From Acidimicrobiaceae bacterium (GTDB lineage: Bacteria > Actinomycetota > Acidimicrobiia > Acidimicrobiales > RAAP-2), in assembly GCA_947456245.1 (NCBI GenBank), contig CANGPS010000002.1, positions 1 to 64,000 on the forward strand: a stretch of DNA of 64,000 nucleotides, read 5' to 3'. How positions within the stretch are numbered: the first letter of the stretch is position 1; every line of letters begins with the position of its first letter. The notes below the pieces were generated by a model. It did not search any database and had not been told where the DNA came from. It saw nothing but the letters and a program-made list of their open reading frames with translations. This document shows, one piece after another, positions 25,666 through 35,448 of the stretch. Made by a program: the position numbers and the translations under genes.

Positions 25666-27227
25666 CCAACGGTGCCCAGTCCCTCCTCTCGACCCTCGTC
25701 GCCTCTGGGGTCGACGTGTGCTTCGCCAACCCGGGAACGTCCGAGATGCACTTCGTCGCGGCCCTCGACGACGTCCCCGCCATGCGAGGCGTCCTCACCC
25801 TCTTCGAGGGCGTGGCCACCGGTGCCGCTGACGGGTACGGCCGCGTCACCGACCGGCCTGCCGCCGTGCTGCTGCACCTCGGACCCGGCCAGGGCAACGG
25901 GCTCGCCAACCTCCACAACGCTCGCCGGGCGCGCACGCCGCTGCTGAACATCATCGGCGACCACGCCCTGAGCCATGCCGACTTCGATGCGCCGCTGGCC
26001 AGCGACATCGCCGCCGTGTCTGCCACGGTGTCGACAGCGGTCATCACGTCGACGTCGCCCGACGAGGTCAGCACCGACGCGGTCGCCGCCATCGAGGCGG
26101 CCATGGGTCCGCCCTCGGGGGTCGCCACCCTCATCCTGCCGGCCGACGTGTCCTGGGGTGCCACCACCTCGGCACCCGCCGCCGCCCCCCTCCCCGTCGA
26201 GCGGACCCCGGCGAGCGACAGCGAGATCATGCTGACCGCCAGGGCGCTGCGCTCGGCGCAGCGCCCCATCCTCCTCGTCGGCGGGCGGGCGGCCCGATCC
26301 GGTGCGCTCGAGGACGCCGCCCGCGTCGCCGAGTGCACCGGCGCCACGCTCCTCGTCGAGACCTTCCCCTCGATCTCCACCCGAGGAGCAGGCACCCCGG
26401 TCGTCAACCGCCTGAGCTACCTGCCGGAGTTCGCTGCCAGCCAGCTCGAGGGGTGCGACCTCCTCGTCCTCGCCGATGCAGCGTCACCGGTGTCCTTCTT
26501 CGCCTACCCGGGCCTCGAGGGCGACCTCGTACCAGACGTCACCGAGGTGATCGTCCTCGCCGACGCCAGCCAGGACGCCCCCGGATCGCTCGCCGCGCTG
26601 GCCGCCGCGCTCGATGCTCCTGCGCAAGTCGCCAACCGCAACCCCGCCGGGCTGTCCGAGATCCCGACCGGTCCGCTCACGAGTGCCGCGCTCGCCGCCG
26701 CCGTGGCCGCCACCATCCCCGAGGGGACCGTGGTGGTCGACGAGTCGAACACCGGGGGGATCTACCTCGCCGGCGCCACCGCCGGCGCTCCCACCCACGA
26801 CTGGCTCGCCCTCACCGGCGGCGCCATCGGCTACGGCCTCCCGGCCGCGCTCGGTGCCGCCATCGGGCGACCGGAGGCGAAGGTCCTGTGCCTCGAGTCC
26901 GACGGCAGCGCGATGTACACCCTCCAGGCGCTCTGGACCATCGCGCGCGAGGGCCTGGACGTGACCACGGTGATCCTCTCGAACCGCTCCTATGCCATCT
27001 TGACGATGGAGCTCGCTCGGGTCGGGGCATCAGCGGAGGGGACGGCAGCGAGCTCGATGCTCGACCTGTCGAACCCGGAGATCGACTTCGTGTCGCTTGC
27101 CGGCGGCCTCGGCATCCCGGCCAGACGGGTGACGACGGCCGAGGACCTCGCCGCCGCGCTGGCCGCCTCCTTCGCCGGAGATGGGCCCACCCTCATCGAG
27201 GCCGTGCTGCCCGCCGGCCTGGGCTGA
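25662..27227 (+). CDS. TPP-dependent enzyme, acetolactate synthase/benzoylformate decarboxylase-like
   Basis: VCFANPGTSEMHFVAALDD, VLTLFEGVATGAADGYGR, GGAIGYGLPAALGAAIGRPEAKVLCLESDGSAMYTLQALWT; GTGA overlap with upstream gene. Confidence 0.9.
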   Translation: MTNGAQSLLSTLVASGVDVCFANPGTSEMHFVAALDDVPAMRGVLTLFEGVATGAADGYGRVTDRPAAVLLHLGPGQGNGLANLHNARRARTPLLNIIGDHALSHADFDAPLASDIAAVSATVSTAVITSTSPDEVSTDAVAAIEAAMGPPSGVATLILPADVSWGATTSAPAAAPLPVERTPASDSEIMLTARALRSAQRPILLVGGRAARSGALEDAARVAECTGATLLVETFPSISTRGAGTPVVNRLSYLPEFAASQLEGCDLLVLADAASPVSFFAYPGLEGDLVPDVTEVIVLADASQDAPGSLAALAAALDAPAQVANRNPAGLSEIPTGPLTSAALAAAVAATIPEGTVVVDESNTGGIYLAGATAGAPTHDWLALTGGAIGYGLPAALGAAIGRPEAKVLCLESDGSAMYTLQALWTIAREGLDVTTVILSNRSYAILTMELARVGASAEGTAASSMLDLSNPEIDFVSLAGGLGIPARRVTTAEDLAAALAASFAGDGPTLIEAVLPAGLG

Positions 27228-27268
27228 TCGACGGCGTCCGGCCCCTCAGGGGAGGTCGACGTCGATCA
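27225..27268. terminator. Candidate nested inverted repeat at convergent gene ends
   Basis: Outer TGATCGACG/CGTCGATCA (9 bp, perfect), inner CCCCTCAGGGG. Confidence 0.4.
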
Positions 27269-28016
27269 CGACCGGCGCATGGTCCGAGGGCTTGACCCCC
27301 TTGCGGGCGTCACGATCCACGAAGGCCCCGGTGACGAGCGGAGACAGCGCAGGCGACGTGAGCGCGAGGTCGATGCGCATCCCATGTCCCTTGTGGAAGG
27401 CGCCGTCGCGGTAGTCCCACCAGGAGTAGACCCCGCCCTCTGGGTGGAACCGGACGAACACGTCCTCATAGCCGAGGGCGAGGACGGCCTCGATGGCGGC
27501 TCGCTCCGGTCGGCTGACGTGGGTCATGCCCTCGAGTGCCGCCATGTCCCAGACGTCGGCGTCAGCCGGTGCCACGTTGAAGTCGCCGAGCGCCACCACC
27601 AGGGCATCGGGGGGCTGCTCGGCCAACCGAGAGCGCAGCCGATCCAGCCAGGCCAGCTTGCCAACGTAGTGCTCGGAGTCGAGCGTCCGACCATTGGGCA
27701 CGTAGCAGCTCATCACCCGGACGCCGGCGCAGGTGGCCGCGATCAGTCGGGCGCCCTGCTCGTCCTCGGGCGAACCGAGGCCGACCTCGACCTCCTCGAG
27801 GCCCACGCGGCTCACGATGGCCACCCCGTTCCACCGCCCCTCGCCATGGTGAACCGAGGTGTAGCCCGCCTCCTCGAGGTCAGCGAAGGGGAACTTCTCG
27901 TCAGCCTGCTTGGTCTCCTGGAGGCACAGCACGTCGGGCTGCATCGTCGACAGCCAGTCCAGGACCCGAGGGAGTCGGACGTTCATCGAGTTGACGTTCC
28001 AGGTGGCGATCCGCAT
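27246..28016 (-). CDS. xth: Exodeoxyribonuclease III
   Basis: RIATWNVNSMNVRLPRVLDWL, DVLCLQETKQAD, LGDFNVAPADADVWD, GMRIDLALTSPAL. Confidence 0.95.
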   Translation of the reverse strand: MRIATWNVNSMNVRLPRVLDWLSTMQPDVLCLQETKQADEKFPFADLEEAGYTSVHHGEGRWNGVAIVSRVGLEEVEVGLGSPEDEQGARLIAATCAGVRVMSCYVPNGRTLDSEHYVGKLAWLDRLRSRLAEQPPDALVVALGDFNVAPADADVWDMAALEGMTHVSRPERAAIEAVLALGYEDVFVRFHPEGGVYSWWDYRDGAFHKGHGMRIDLALTSPALSPLVTGAFVDRDARKGVKPSDHAPVVIDVDLP

Positions 28017-28441
28017 CAGCGGGGCTCACCGTCCACGATGACGAAGAGCAGCTGGGCCTCGCATGCGATCCCACCCCCCACGGTCGCCCGGCCGAGGCCC
28101 TTCCCGGCTCGGGCGCTGAGCTGGGTCACCGTCAGCTCGAGGTCGAGGCGCTCGCCCGGCACCACCTGGCGTCGGAATCGCGCGCGCTCGATGCCACCGA
28201 AGAGGGGCAGCTTCCCGGCGTAGCGCTCGTCGGAGAGCACGGCCGTGGCGCCCACCTGGGCCAACGCCTCGACCATGAGCACACCCGGCAGGGTCGGGCG
28301 ACCAGGGAAGTGCCCGGCGAAGAACCACTCGTCACCCGTCAGGTTCCAGTGCCCCCTGGCGCTCTCACCGGGGACGATCTCGTCGATCTCATCGACGAGC
28401 AGGAAGGGCGGACGGTGGGCGATCAACTCGGTCGGGTCCAC
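28016..28441 (-). CDS. fabZ: 3-hydroxyacyl-ACP dehydratase FabZ-like
   Basis: LIAHRPPFLLVDEI, GHFPGRPTLPGVLMVEALAQVGA; GTG start at 28441. Confidence 0.9.
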   Translation of the reverse strand: MDPTELIAHRPPFLLVDEIDEIVPGESARGHWNLTGDEWFFAGHFPGRPTLPGVLMVEALAQVGATAVLSDERYAGKLPLFGGIERARFRRQVVPGERLDLELTVTQLSARAGKGLGRATVGGGIACEAQLLFVIVDGEPR

Positions 28442-28448
28442 AGCGCCC

Positions 28449-29855
28449 CTAGGCCAGCTCGACCTCGGCCACCCGGCGGGCGGCGTCGACGGCCACGACG
28501 CGGAAGGATCGCTCATCACGACGCGACAAGACGTCCCGGGCCTTGGTCGGCGGCGGATCCCCCAGGCGCTCCGTCGGGGCGTAGCAGCGGAAGACCCGAC
28601 CCTCGTCGAGGGCCACGTCCACCATCGCCCCGTGGCTCGTGAACGCCGACACGGTGGCGCTGATCACCGCGCCCACCTCGTGGGTGGCGATGAACGAGAG
28701 GAAGTCGAGCGGCTCGTTGATCGGGGTTCCCTTGGCGGCCATCGCGTCCCCGCCACGACCCCCGCCGGCGGCCGTCTTCTTGGCAGGCGCCTTCGTGGCG
28801 GACGCGGCCTTCTTCCCAGCCTTCTTCGCCGGGGTGGCCGCGGGTGCGTCGTCCTCGGTGGCGTCGACCGGAGCTGACCCTGTGCCGCTTCCCCGACCTC
28901 GCCCACCGCGGCTCCGTCGGCGACGGGGACGAGCGTCCGGCTCGGGCTCGGGATCGGGCTCGGGCTCGGGCGTCGCTGCCGCCGTCCTGATGGCCTCCGC
29001 GTCCTCTCCGGAGAGCGACGACGAGTGGCTGGCCACGACGACGCCGATCCCCGCTGCGAGCGCCTTGATCGCTCCGTTGTCGAGCTCGAGCTCCTTGGCC
29101 AGGGCATAGGCCCTGACCTTGGGCAGCGGCACCGGCTCGGCGGCCTTCTGCCTGATGGCCTCGACCTGCTCGGCCGTCAGCGTGGAGGAGTGGCTCGGGA
29201 AGGTGATCTTGATGGATCCGGCGAGGTCCTTGAGCCCCTTGGTGTCAAGCCCGAGCTCCTTGGCCAGGGCATAGGCCCGCATCGGCTCGGCCGGGACGGG
29301 GACCAGCTCCTTCGGGGTGAGCACATCGCCCACCTTCGGCGTGGAGCCGTCGGGCCGGGTCACGGCGAGCTTGGCCGCGGGGACCGTCTTGGGAGCGTTG
29401 CGCCGGACGGCGGCGGTGGCGGCCCGGCTCTTCGGGCCCCGCACCGGGTTGCGCGGCGTGAAGATCCACCCCACGCCCGGCACCGGCTTGCCACCGACCA
29501 GGCGACCCTCCTCGAAGAGCCACGGGTGCTCGCCGTGGAACTCCTGGAACGAGTCGTTCGAGAGCACGATCCCACCGGTGCGCTTGGCGATCTTGAGCAC
29601 GAAGGCATCGCCACGCCCCACCGTCCCTGCGGGTGGGGAGACCACCTCCCCGTTGAGCTCGGCCTCCTTCAGTCGATCGCGGTCCTTCGCGTCGATGCGG
29701 TGCTCGAACGTCGCGTCCACCACCACGACGACGTCCGCGTCGGGATGCTCTTCGAGGTAGGCGGTGACGGCGTCCTCGAGCTGCGACAGGCTCGGGAGCG
29801 TTCGGCCCTCGGTGGCCAGGTTCGATCCGTCGACGACGACGTGGGTGCTTGCCAT
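28449..29855 (-). CDS. NYN/PIN-like (Zc3h12a-type) ribonuclease domain plus two IF2_N-like repeats plus RGG/Lys-Ala linker plus S1-like C-terminus
   Basis: MASTHVVVDGSNLATEG, VVVVVDATFEHRID, GRGDAFVLKIAKRTGGIVLSNDSFQEF (NYN); MRAYALAKELGLDTKGLKDLAGSIKITFPSHSSTL and KVRAYALAKELELDNGAIKALAAGIGVVVASHSSSL (IF2_N-like); RRRSRGGRGRGSG; EVGAVISATVSAFTSHGAMVDV. Confidence 0.85.
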   Translation of the reverse strand: MASTHVVVDGSNLATEGRTLPSLSQLEDAVTAYLEEHPDADVVVVVDATFEHRIDAKDRDRLKEAELNGEVVSPPAGTVGRGDAFVLKIAKRTGGIVLSNDSFQEFHGEHPWLFEEGRLVGGKPVPGVGWIFTPRNPVRGPKSRAATAAVRRNAPKTVPAAKLAVTRPDGSTPKVGDVLTPKELVPVPAEPMRAYALAKELGLDTKGLKDLAGSIKITFPSHSSTLTAEQVEAIRQKAAEPVPLPKVRAYALAKELELDNGAIKALAAGIGVVVASHSSSLSGEDAEAIRTAAATPEPEPDPEPEPDARPRRRRSRGGRGRGSGTGSAPVDATEDDAPAATPAKKAGKKAASATKAPAKKTAAGGGRGGDAMAAKGTPINEPLDFLSFIATHEVGAVISATVSAFTSHGAMVDVALDEGRVFRCYAPTERLGDPPPTKARDVLSRRDERSFRVVAVDAARRVAEVELA

Positions 29856-29913
29856 GGGCTCCTCAGTCAACCATCTGCGGGCCCCGCCATCGGCCACCCT
29901 GCCCCATGCGCCC

Positions 29914-32900
29914 TCACAGGTCGGCGAAGGCACGCCGGAGGAGGTCCTCCTGCTCGGCCCGGTGGACGAGGCCGCTCCCGGTGGCCGGGCTGGCGCTCTC
30001 GGCCCGTGCCACGTGCCGCAGGACCAACCGATCGCGCATCTCGCGGTGGAACTGGTGGTGGGCGAACGGCCACGCCCCCATGTTCTTGGGCTCCTCCTGC
30101 AGCCACACGAGCTCGGTCGCCTGCTGGTAGCGACCGATGACCTCCTCGATCTGCTCGTCGGGCCACGGGTAGAGCTGCTCGACCCGGACGATGGCCGTAG
30201 CGGCCGCCACCGGAATGCCGTCGGCCGCCAGCTCGGCGCGGCGGGCCATGGCCTCGTGCGCCACCTTGCCCGAGGCCATGATGATCCGCCGCACGGCCGC
30301 CGGATCGGCGTCGAGGTCGTCGAGCACCGGGAGGAAGGCGCCCCCGGCCAGCTCGTCGAGGCTCGAGCGCGACGCCTCGGCCCGGAGCATCGACTTCGGC
30401 GTCATGACGACGAGCGGGGTCAGGCGCTCGCGTCGGACCTGCGCACGGAGAAGGTGGAAATACTGCGCCGCCGTGGTGGGCACCACGACCCGGAGGTTGT
30501 TGCGGGCGCACAGCGTGAGGAACCGCTCGATGCGAGCACTCGAGTGCTCGGGCCCCTGTCCCTCGTACCCGTGGGGCAGGAGCATGACCAGGCTGGCGAT
30601 CTGCCCCCACTTGTCCTCAGCGGCCACCAGGAAGTTGTCGATGATGATCTCGGCGCCGTTGACGAAGTCCCCGAACTGGGCCTCCCACATCGTGAGCGAC
30701 TCGGGCGACTCGACCGAGTAGCCGTACTCGAAGCCGAGGACGGCGTACTCGCTCAGCAGCGTGTCGCGGATCGTGAAGCGGGCGGGGTCGGTGCCGAGGT
30801 TGGCGAGCGGAACCCACTCCTCGCCGTCGGCGTGGTCGACCAGCACCCCGTGGCGCTGGCTGAACGTCCCGCGCCGGGTGTCCTCACCCGTGAGCCGCAC
30901 ATTGGTCCCCTCGATGAGGAGCGACCCCATGGCGAGCGCCTCGGCCAGCGACCAGTCGACGCTGCCCTCGGCGACCATGGTCCGGCGCTGCTCGAACTGA
31001 CGGGCCAGCTTCGGGTGCAGGGTGAACCCGTCCGGCACCGAGACGGTGGCCTCGGCGATGCGCAACAGGACGGCCTCCGGGACGCCCGTCATCGGCGCCG
31101 GGGGGTCGGCGGGCACCTCATGGAGCGGCGGGGAGGTGAGCACCGGTGCCTCACGCTCTCGGACCTCGTCGAGCACCGCCTGGAGGCGAGCACCGAAGGC
31201 ATCGAGCGCTGCCTCGGCCTGCTCGATCGTCAGGTCGCCGCGACGCACGAGGGTCTCGGTGTAGAGCTTGCGCACGCTGCGCATCTCCTCGATCGTGCGG
31301 TACATCAGCGGCTGGGTGTAGCTCGGGTCGTCACCCTCGTTGTGGCCGTGCCGTCGATAGCAGACCAGGTCGATCACCACGTCCTTGTGGAAGCGCTCCC
31401 GGAAGGCGAACGCCAGGCGCGCCGCTCGCACGCAGGCTTCTGGGTCGTCGCCGTTCACGTGGAAGATCGGCGCCTGGACCATCTTGGCCACGTCAGTCGA
31501 GTAGTAGCTCGACCGCGCTGCCGAGGGGCTGGTCGTGAACCCGACCTGGTTGTTGATCACCACGTGGACGCTGCCGCCCGTTCGGTAGCCCGACAGCTCC
31601 GAGAGGTTCAGCGTCTCGGCCACGATCCCCTGCCCGGCGAACGCCGCATCCCCGTGGACCAGGATGGCCAGCACCGGGAAGTCGTCGACACGGGTGCGGA
31701 AGGCCTCCGGGGTGCCATCGGTGGGCGGAGCGAGCTGGTCCTGCCTCGCCCGGGCCATGCCCTCGACCACGGGGTTGACCGCCTCGAGGTGCGAGGGGTT
31801 CGAGGCCATCGTCACCGGCATGGGCAGCCCTGAGAGGCCCACCAGCGTGCCGCTGGCGCCCTTGTGGTACTTCACGTCGCCCGAGCCCTGGACGCTCTCG
31901 GGGTCGAGGTTCCCCTCGAACTCCGAGAAGATCTCGCCGTAGGACTTGCCGACGATGTTCGCCAAGAGGTTGAGGCGACCACGGTGCGCCGTGCCGAGGT
32001 AGACCGCCTTGGTCCCGGCGACCGCCGCCGCGTCGATGAGAGCGTCGAGCGCCACGACCGTGGACTCCGCCCCCTCGAGTCCGAACCGCTTCTGGCCCAC
32101 GTACCGGGTGTGCAGGAACCGCTCGAAGACCTCGGCCGCGTTCAGGCGGTCGAGGATGTGACGCTGCTCCTCGACGCTCATCGTGGCGTCTCCGCCCTCG
32201 ACCTGCGATTGGATCCAGGCCTTCTGCTCTGGGTCCTGGATGTGCATGTACTCGATGCCGAGCGTGCGGCAGTAGGCGTTGCGGAGGATCGAGAGGATCT
32301 CCTCGAGCGTCGCCGTCGGCGCCTCGGTGAGGCCGTCGGTCAGGAAGGTCCGCGGCAGGTCCCAGATCGTCAGGCCGTAGGTCAGGGGGTCGAGCTCTGG
32401 GTGCAGCTGCGGGGGTTCCGCCGAAAGCGGGTCGAGGTCGGCGTCGAGGTGCCCACGGACCCGGTACATGTTGATCAAGCTGTGGACCTTGAGCTGCTTG
32501 GTGATCTGCTCGAGGTCCCCTGATTCCGTCGACTCGGCGGAATTGGAGTCCTTGCGCCACTGCGAGGGCTCGTAGGGGATGCCGAGCGAGGAGAAGACCT
32601 CGTCGTAGAACCCGTGGCCACCCGTGAGCCGCTCGGCCACGTTCTTGAGGAACAGACCAGATTCGGCACCCTGGATGATCCTGTGGTCATAGGTCGAGGT
32701 GATGGTGAGGACCTTCCCGAGCCCGAGGTCCGCCAGCATCCTGGGGTCGGCGGCCTCGAAGCCCGCCGGCCAGCCGATGGAGCCCACGCCGATGATGGCG
32801 CCCTGTCCCGGCATCAGCCTCGGCACCGACTGCACGGTGCCGAGCGTCCCCGGATTGGTCAGCGAGATCGTCGAGCCGGCGAAGTCATCCGGTCCGACGG

Positions 32901-33567
32901 TCCCTGCGTGGACCTTGCGCACGAGATCCTCGTAGGCGAGCAGGAAGGTCCGGAAGTCCATGGTGTCGGCGGCTCTGATGCATGGGACCATCAGGTTGCG
33001 GGTGCCATCAGCCTTCTCGACGTCGACGGCCAGTCCGAGACCGACATGGTCCGGTCGCAGGACTCCGGGAGTGCCCCGGTCATCGACCGCCTCGACGAAG
33101 CTGGCGTTCATGGCCGGGATGTCTGAGAGCGCTCGGACGATGGCGAAACCGATCAGGTGGGTGAAGCTGACCTTCATGCCCGTCGTCCGCACGAGCTGGT
33201 CGTTCAGGGCGGCTCGGTTGACCTCGAGCAGGCGGGCGGGGACGGTTCGGACCGAGGTGGCGGTCGGCACGCCGAGGCTGGCCACCATGTTGGTCACGAT
33301 CCTGGCGGCGGCACCTCGCAGCGGCGTGGCATCCGGGACCGGCGTCGCCACCGGGGCGCTGGCCGGCGTCGATGGTGCCGGGGCGGGCGGCGGCTGGGAC
33401 TGCGGGCGGTAGTCGACGAAGAACTCACGCCAGCTCTCCGACACCGAGGCCGGGTCGGCCAGGAAGCATCGGTACATGTCATCGACCAGCCAGGCGTTTG
33501 GACCGAAGGACCCGCCAGCAGCCGTCCCCGAGCGGCGGCTGGGACCAGAACTTCCCTGCGGTGCCAT
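29914..33567 (-). CDS. kgd: Multifunctional 2-oxoglutarate metabolism enzyme (decarboxylase/dehydrogenase E1 plus E2 succinyltransferase domain)
   Basis: 1217 aa; acyltransferase catalytic domain (PGQGAIIGVGSIGWPAGFEA, LTITSTYDHRIIQGAESG) fused to 2-OGDH E1 (YLGTAHRGRLNLLANIVGK, RRHGHNEGDDPSYTQPLMY). Confidence 0.96.
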   Translation of the reverse strand: MAPQGSSGPSRRSGTAAGGSFGPNAWLVDDMYRCFLADPASVSESWREFFVDYRPQSQPPPAPAPSTPASAPVATPVPDATPLRGAAARIVTNMVASLGVPTATSVRTVPARLLEVNRAALNDQLVRTTGMKVSFTHLIGFAIVRALSDIPAMNASFVEAVDDRGTPGVLRPDHVGLGLAVDVEKADGTRNLMVPCIRAADTMDFRTFLLAYEDLVRKVHAGTVGPDDFAGSTISLTNPGTLGTVQSVPRLMPGQGAIIGVGSIGWPAGFEAADPRMLADLGLGKVLTITSTYDHRIIQGAESGLFLKNVAERLTGGHGFYDEVFSSLGIPYEPSQWRKDSNSAESTESGDLEQITKQLKVHSLINMYRVRGHLDADLDPLSAEPPQLHPELDPLTYGLTIWDLPRTFLTDGLTEAPTATLEEILSILRNAYCRTLGIEYMHIQDPEQKAWIQSQVEGGDATMSVEEQRHILDRLNAAEVFERFLHTRYVGQKRFGLEGAESTVVALDALIDAAAVAGTKAVYLGTAHRGRLNLLANIVGKSYGEIFSEFEGNLDPESVQGSGDVKYHKGASGTLVGLSGLPMPVTMASNPSHLEAVNPVVEGMARARQDQLAPPTDGTPEAFRTRVDDFPVLAILVHGDAAFAGQGIVAETLNLSELSGYRTGGSVHVVINNQVGFTTSPSAARSSYYSTDVAKMVQAPIFHVNGDDPEACVRAARLAFAFRERFHKDVVIDLVCYRRHGHNEGDDPSYTQPLMYRTIEEMRSVRKLYTETLVRRGDLTIEQAEAALDAFGARLQAVLDEVREREAPVLTSPPLHEVPADPPAPMTGVPEAVLLRIAEATVSVPDGFTLHPKLARQFEQRRTMVAEGSVDWSLAEALAMGSLLIEGTNVRLTGEDTRRGTFSQRHGVLVDHADGEEWVPLANLGTDPARFTIRDTLLSEYAVLGFEYGYSVESPESLTMWEAQFGDFVNGAEIIIDNFLVAAEDKWGQIASLVMLLPHGYEGQGPEHSSARIERFLTLCARNNLRVVVPTTAAQYFHLLRAQVRRERLTPLVVMTPKSMLRAEASRSSLDELAGGAFLPVLDDLDADPAAVRRIIMASGKVAHEAMARRAELAADGIPVAAATAIVRVEQLYPWPDEQIEEVIGRYQQATELVWLQEEPKNMGAWPFAHHQFHREMRDRLVLRHVARAESASPATGSGLVHRAEQEDLLRRAFADL

Positions 33568-33573
33568 GCCAGC

Positions 33574-33579
33574 AGCCTA
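33574..33579 (-). promoter_or_regulatory. -10-like TAGGCT, 6 nt before ATG of kgd (leaderless candidate)
   Basis: TAGGCT-GCTGGC-ATG on minus strand. Confidence 0.5.
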
Positions 33580-33620
33580 ACGGGGTGCTCTCGGCCGTCC
33601 TCCCGGAACCTCGACGCCGG

Positions 33621-33626
33621 TAGGTT
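33621..33626 (+). promoter_or_regulatory. -10-like TAGGTT, 6 nt before ATG 33633 (leaderless candidate)
   Basis: TAGGTT-GGCCCC-ATG. Confidence 0.5.
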
Positions 33627-33632
33627 GGCCCC

Positions 33633-34454
33633 ATGAGCACCACGCGCGCGGCGAGGCACGGCTTCGGCACGGAGACGGAGATCACCGGACGCGGGATCGA
33701 GCTGTTCATCCGACCTGCCCGCGACCCCGCAGGGGCCGTGGTCATGGTCCACGGGACGCTTGACCGTGGTGGCAGCTTCACCCGAATGGCCCGGCGGCTC
33801 GACGGGCTCGACTGCGTCGCCTTCGACCGACGGGGCTACCAGTCCTCCCGCTCGCTTGGCGGTGCAGCGACGCTCTCCGACCACATCGAGGACCTCCAGA
33901 GCGTCTTCGAGCAGATCAGCGACCGCGGCCCGATCACCCTCGTCGGGCACAGCTTCGGCGGCGTCATCGCCCTCGCCACGTCCCTGGCACTGCCGGGTGC
34001 CGTGGGGTCCGTCGTGGCGTACGAGCCCCCGATGCCATGGCTCTGGGAGGGTGGACACCCGCACCGTGGGGTCCCGGTCGACGGTGACCCCGCCATCGAG
34101 GTCGAGCAGTTCTTCCGACGCATGGTCTCCGATGTCGCCTGGGATCACCTGGGTGAGGAGGAGCGCGCCGAGCGCGTCGCCGATGGGGCCGGCCTCATCA
34201 GCGACATGCGCATCATCCGGGCCGAGACCCCCTTCACCCTCGAGGACATTGCCGGACTCGAGGTGCCGCTGACCATCGTCATCGGCGCCTCCGCCACCGG
34301 CCACCGCCTCGCCGCAGAGCGCGTCGTTGACGCCGCCAGCGACGGCAACTTGGTCACCATCGAGGGAGCACCTCATGGCGCCCACCTCTCCCACCCAGAC
34401 ACGCTTGCCGAGATCGTGTCCCGGCATGCCGCACGAAACGAGGGCCATCGATGA
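33633..34454 (+). CDS. Alpha/beta hydrolase
   Basis: VVMVHGTLDRGGSFTRMARRL, ITLVGHSFGGVIALATSLA. Confidence 0.9.
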   Translation: MSTTRAARHGFGTETEITGRGIELFIRPARDPAGAVVMVHGTLDRGGSFTRMARRLDGLDCVAFDRRGYQSSRSLGGAATLSDHIEDLQSVFEQISDRGPITLVGHSFGGVIALATSLALPGAVGSVVAYEPPMPWLWEGGHPHRGVPVDGDPAIEVEQFFRRMVSDVAWDHLGEEERAERVADGAGLISDMRIIRAETPFTLEDIAGLEVPLTIVIGASATGHRLAAERVVDAASDGNLVTIEGAPHGAHLSHPDTLAEIVSRHAARNEGHR

Positions 34455-35362
34455 AGGTCATGATCTCCGGAGCCACAGGGCTCATCGGCAGCGCGCTAAG
34501 CGCCGCACTGGTCGAACGAGGCGACGAGGTGGTCACGCTGGTCCGCCCCGACGGACGCGCCGCCACAGGGACGACGGTCTCGTGGAGCCCGTCGGAGCGC
34601 TCGATCAACATGGCAGCCCTCAACGACCTTGGGGCCATCGACGCGGTGGTCCACCTCGCCGGAGCCGGAATCGCCGACAAGCGCTGGACCGAGGAGCGGA
34701 AGGCCGAGATCCGCGACAGCCGGGTCGACGGGACTGCCACCCTCGCCACCGCGGCCGCAGAGATGACGACGAAGCCATCGGTCTTCGTGTGCGGGTCCGC
34801 CATCGGATGGTACGGCTCGCGAGGCGACGAGATCCTCGATGAGCGCTCCACCGCTGGGGACGGGTTCCTCGCCGAGGTCTGCGTAGCCTGGGAGGATGCC
34901 GCCCAGCCAGCGGTGGACGCAGGCATCCGGACCGTCATGGCGCGGACGGGCATCGTGCTCAGCGCCGACGGCGGGGCGCTGGCCAAGCAGCTCCCGCTCT
35001 TCCGAGCTGGGGTGGGTGGTCGCCTGGGACCGGGATCGCAGTGGACCAGCTGGATCTCACTCGTCGATGAGGTCCGTGCGCTGCTGGCTCTCATCGACGA
35101 CCCCGGGTTCTCTGGGCCCGTGAACCTCACCGCCCCCGAGCCGGTGCGCAACGTTGACTTCACGAAGGCCCTCGGTCGGGCGGTCCACCGACCCACCCTG
35201 CTCCCGGTCCCTCCGCTTGCCCTCAAAGTCGCCCTCGGCTCTGAGCTCGTCGACGAGGCACTGCTGGCATCCCAGCGGGTGCTTCCTGCCGAGCTGGAGG
35301 CCCGAGGCTTCGCCTTCTCCGACAGGACCGTCGACGAGGCGTTCGCAGCGATCCTCGGCTGA
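34451..35362 (+). CDS. TIGR01777-type NAD-dependent epimerase (SDR39U1-like)
   Basis: MKVMISGATGLIGSALSAAL, VVHLAGAGIADKRWTEERKAEIRDSRVDGT, SAIGWYGSRGDE. Confidence 0.92.
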   Translation: MKVMISGATGLIGSALSAALVERGDEVVTLVRPDGRAATGTTVSWSPSERSINMAALNDLGAIDAVVHLAGAGIADKRWTEERKAEIRDSRVDGTATLATAAAEMTTKPSVFVCGSAIGWYGSRGDEILDERSTAGDGFLAEVCVAWEDAAQPAVDAGIRTVMARTGIVLSADGGALAKQLPLFRAGVGGRLGPGSQWTSWISLVDEVRALLALIDDPGFSGPVNLTAPEPVRNVDFTKALGRAVHRPTLLPVPPLALKVALGSELVDEALLASQRVLPAELEARGFAFSDRTVDEAFAAILG

Positions 35363-35448
35363 ACCCTGTCGGTCAGCGGGGGTGGCGGCTACCATCTTGG
35401 TGACGTGACGGCCATTCTCGTGGCCGCCCGAGGAAAGGGATCACCGCC

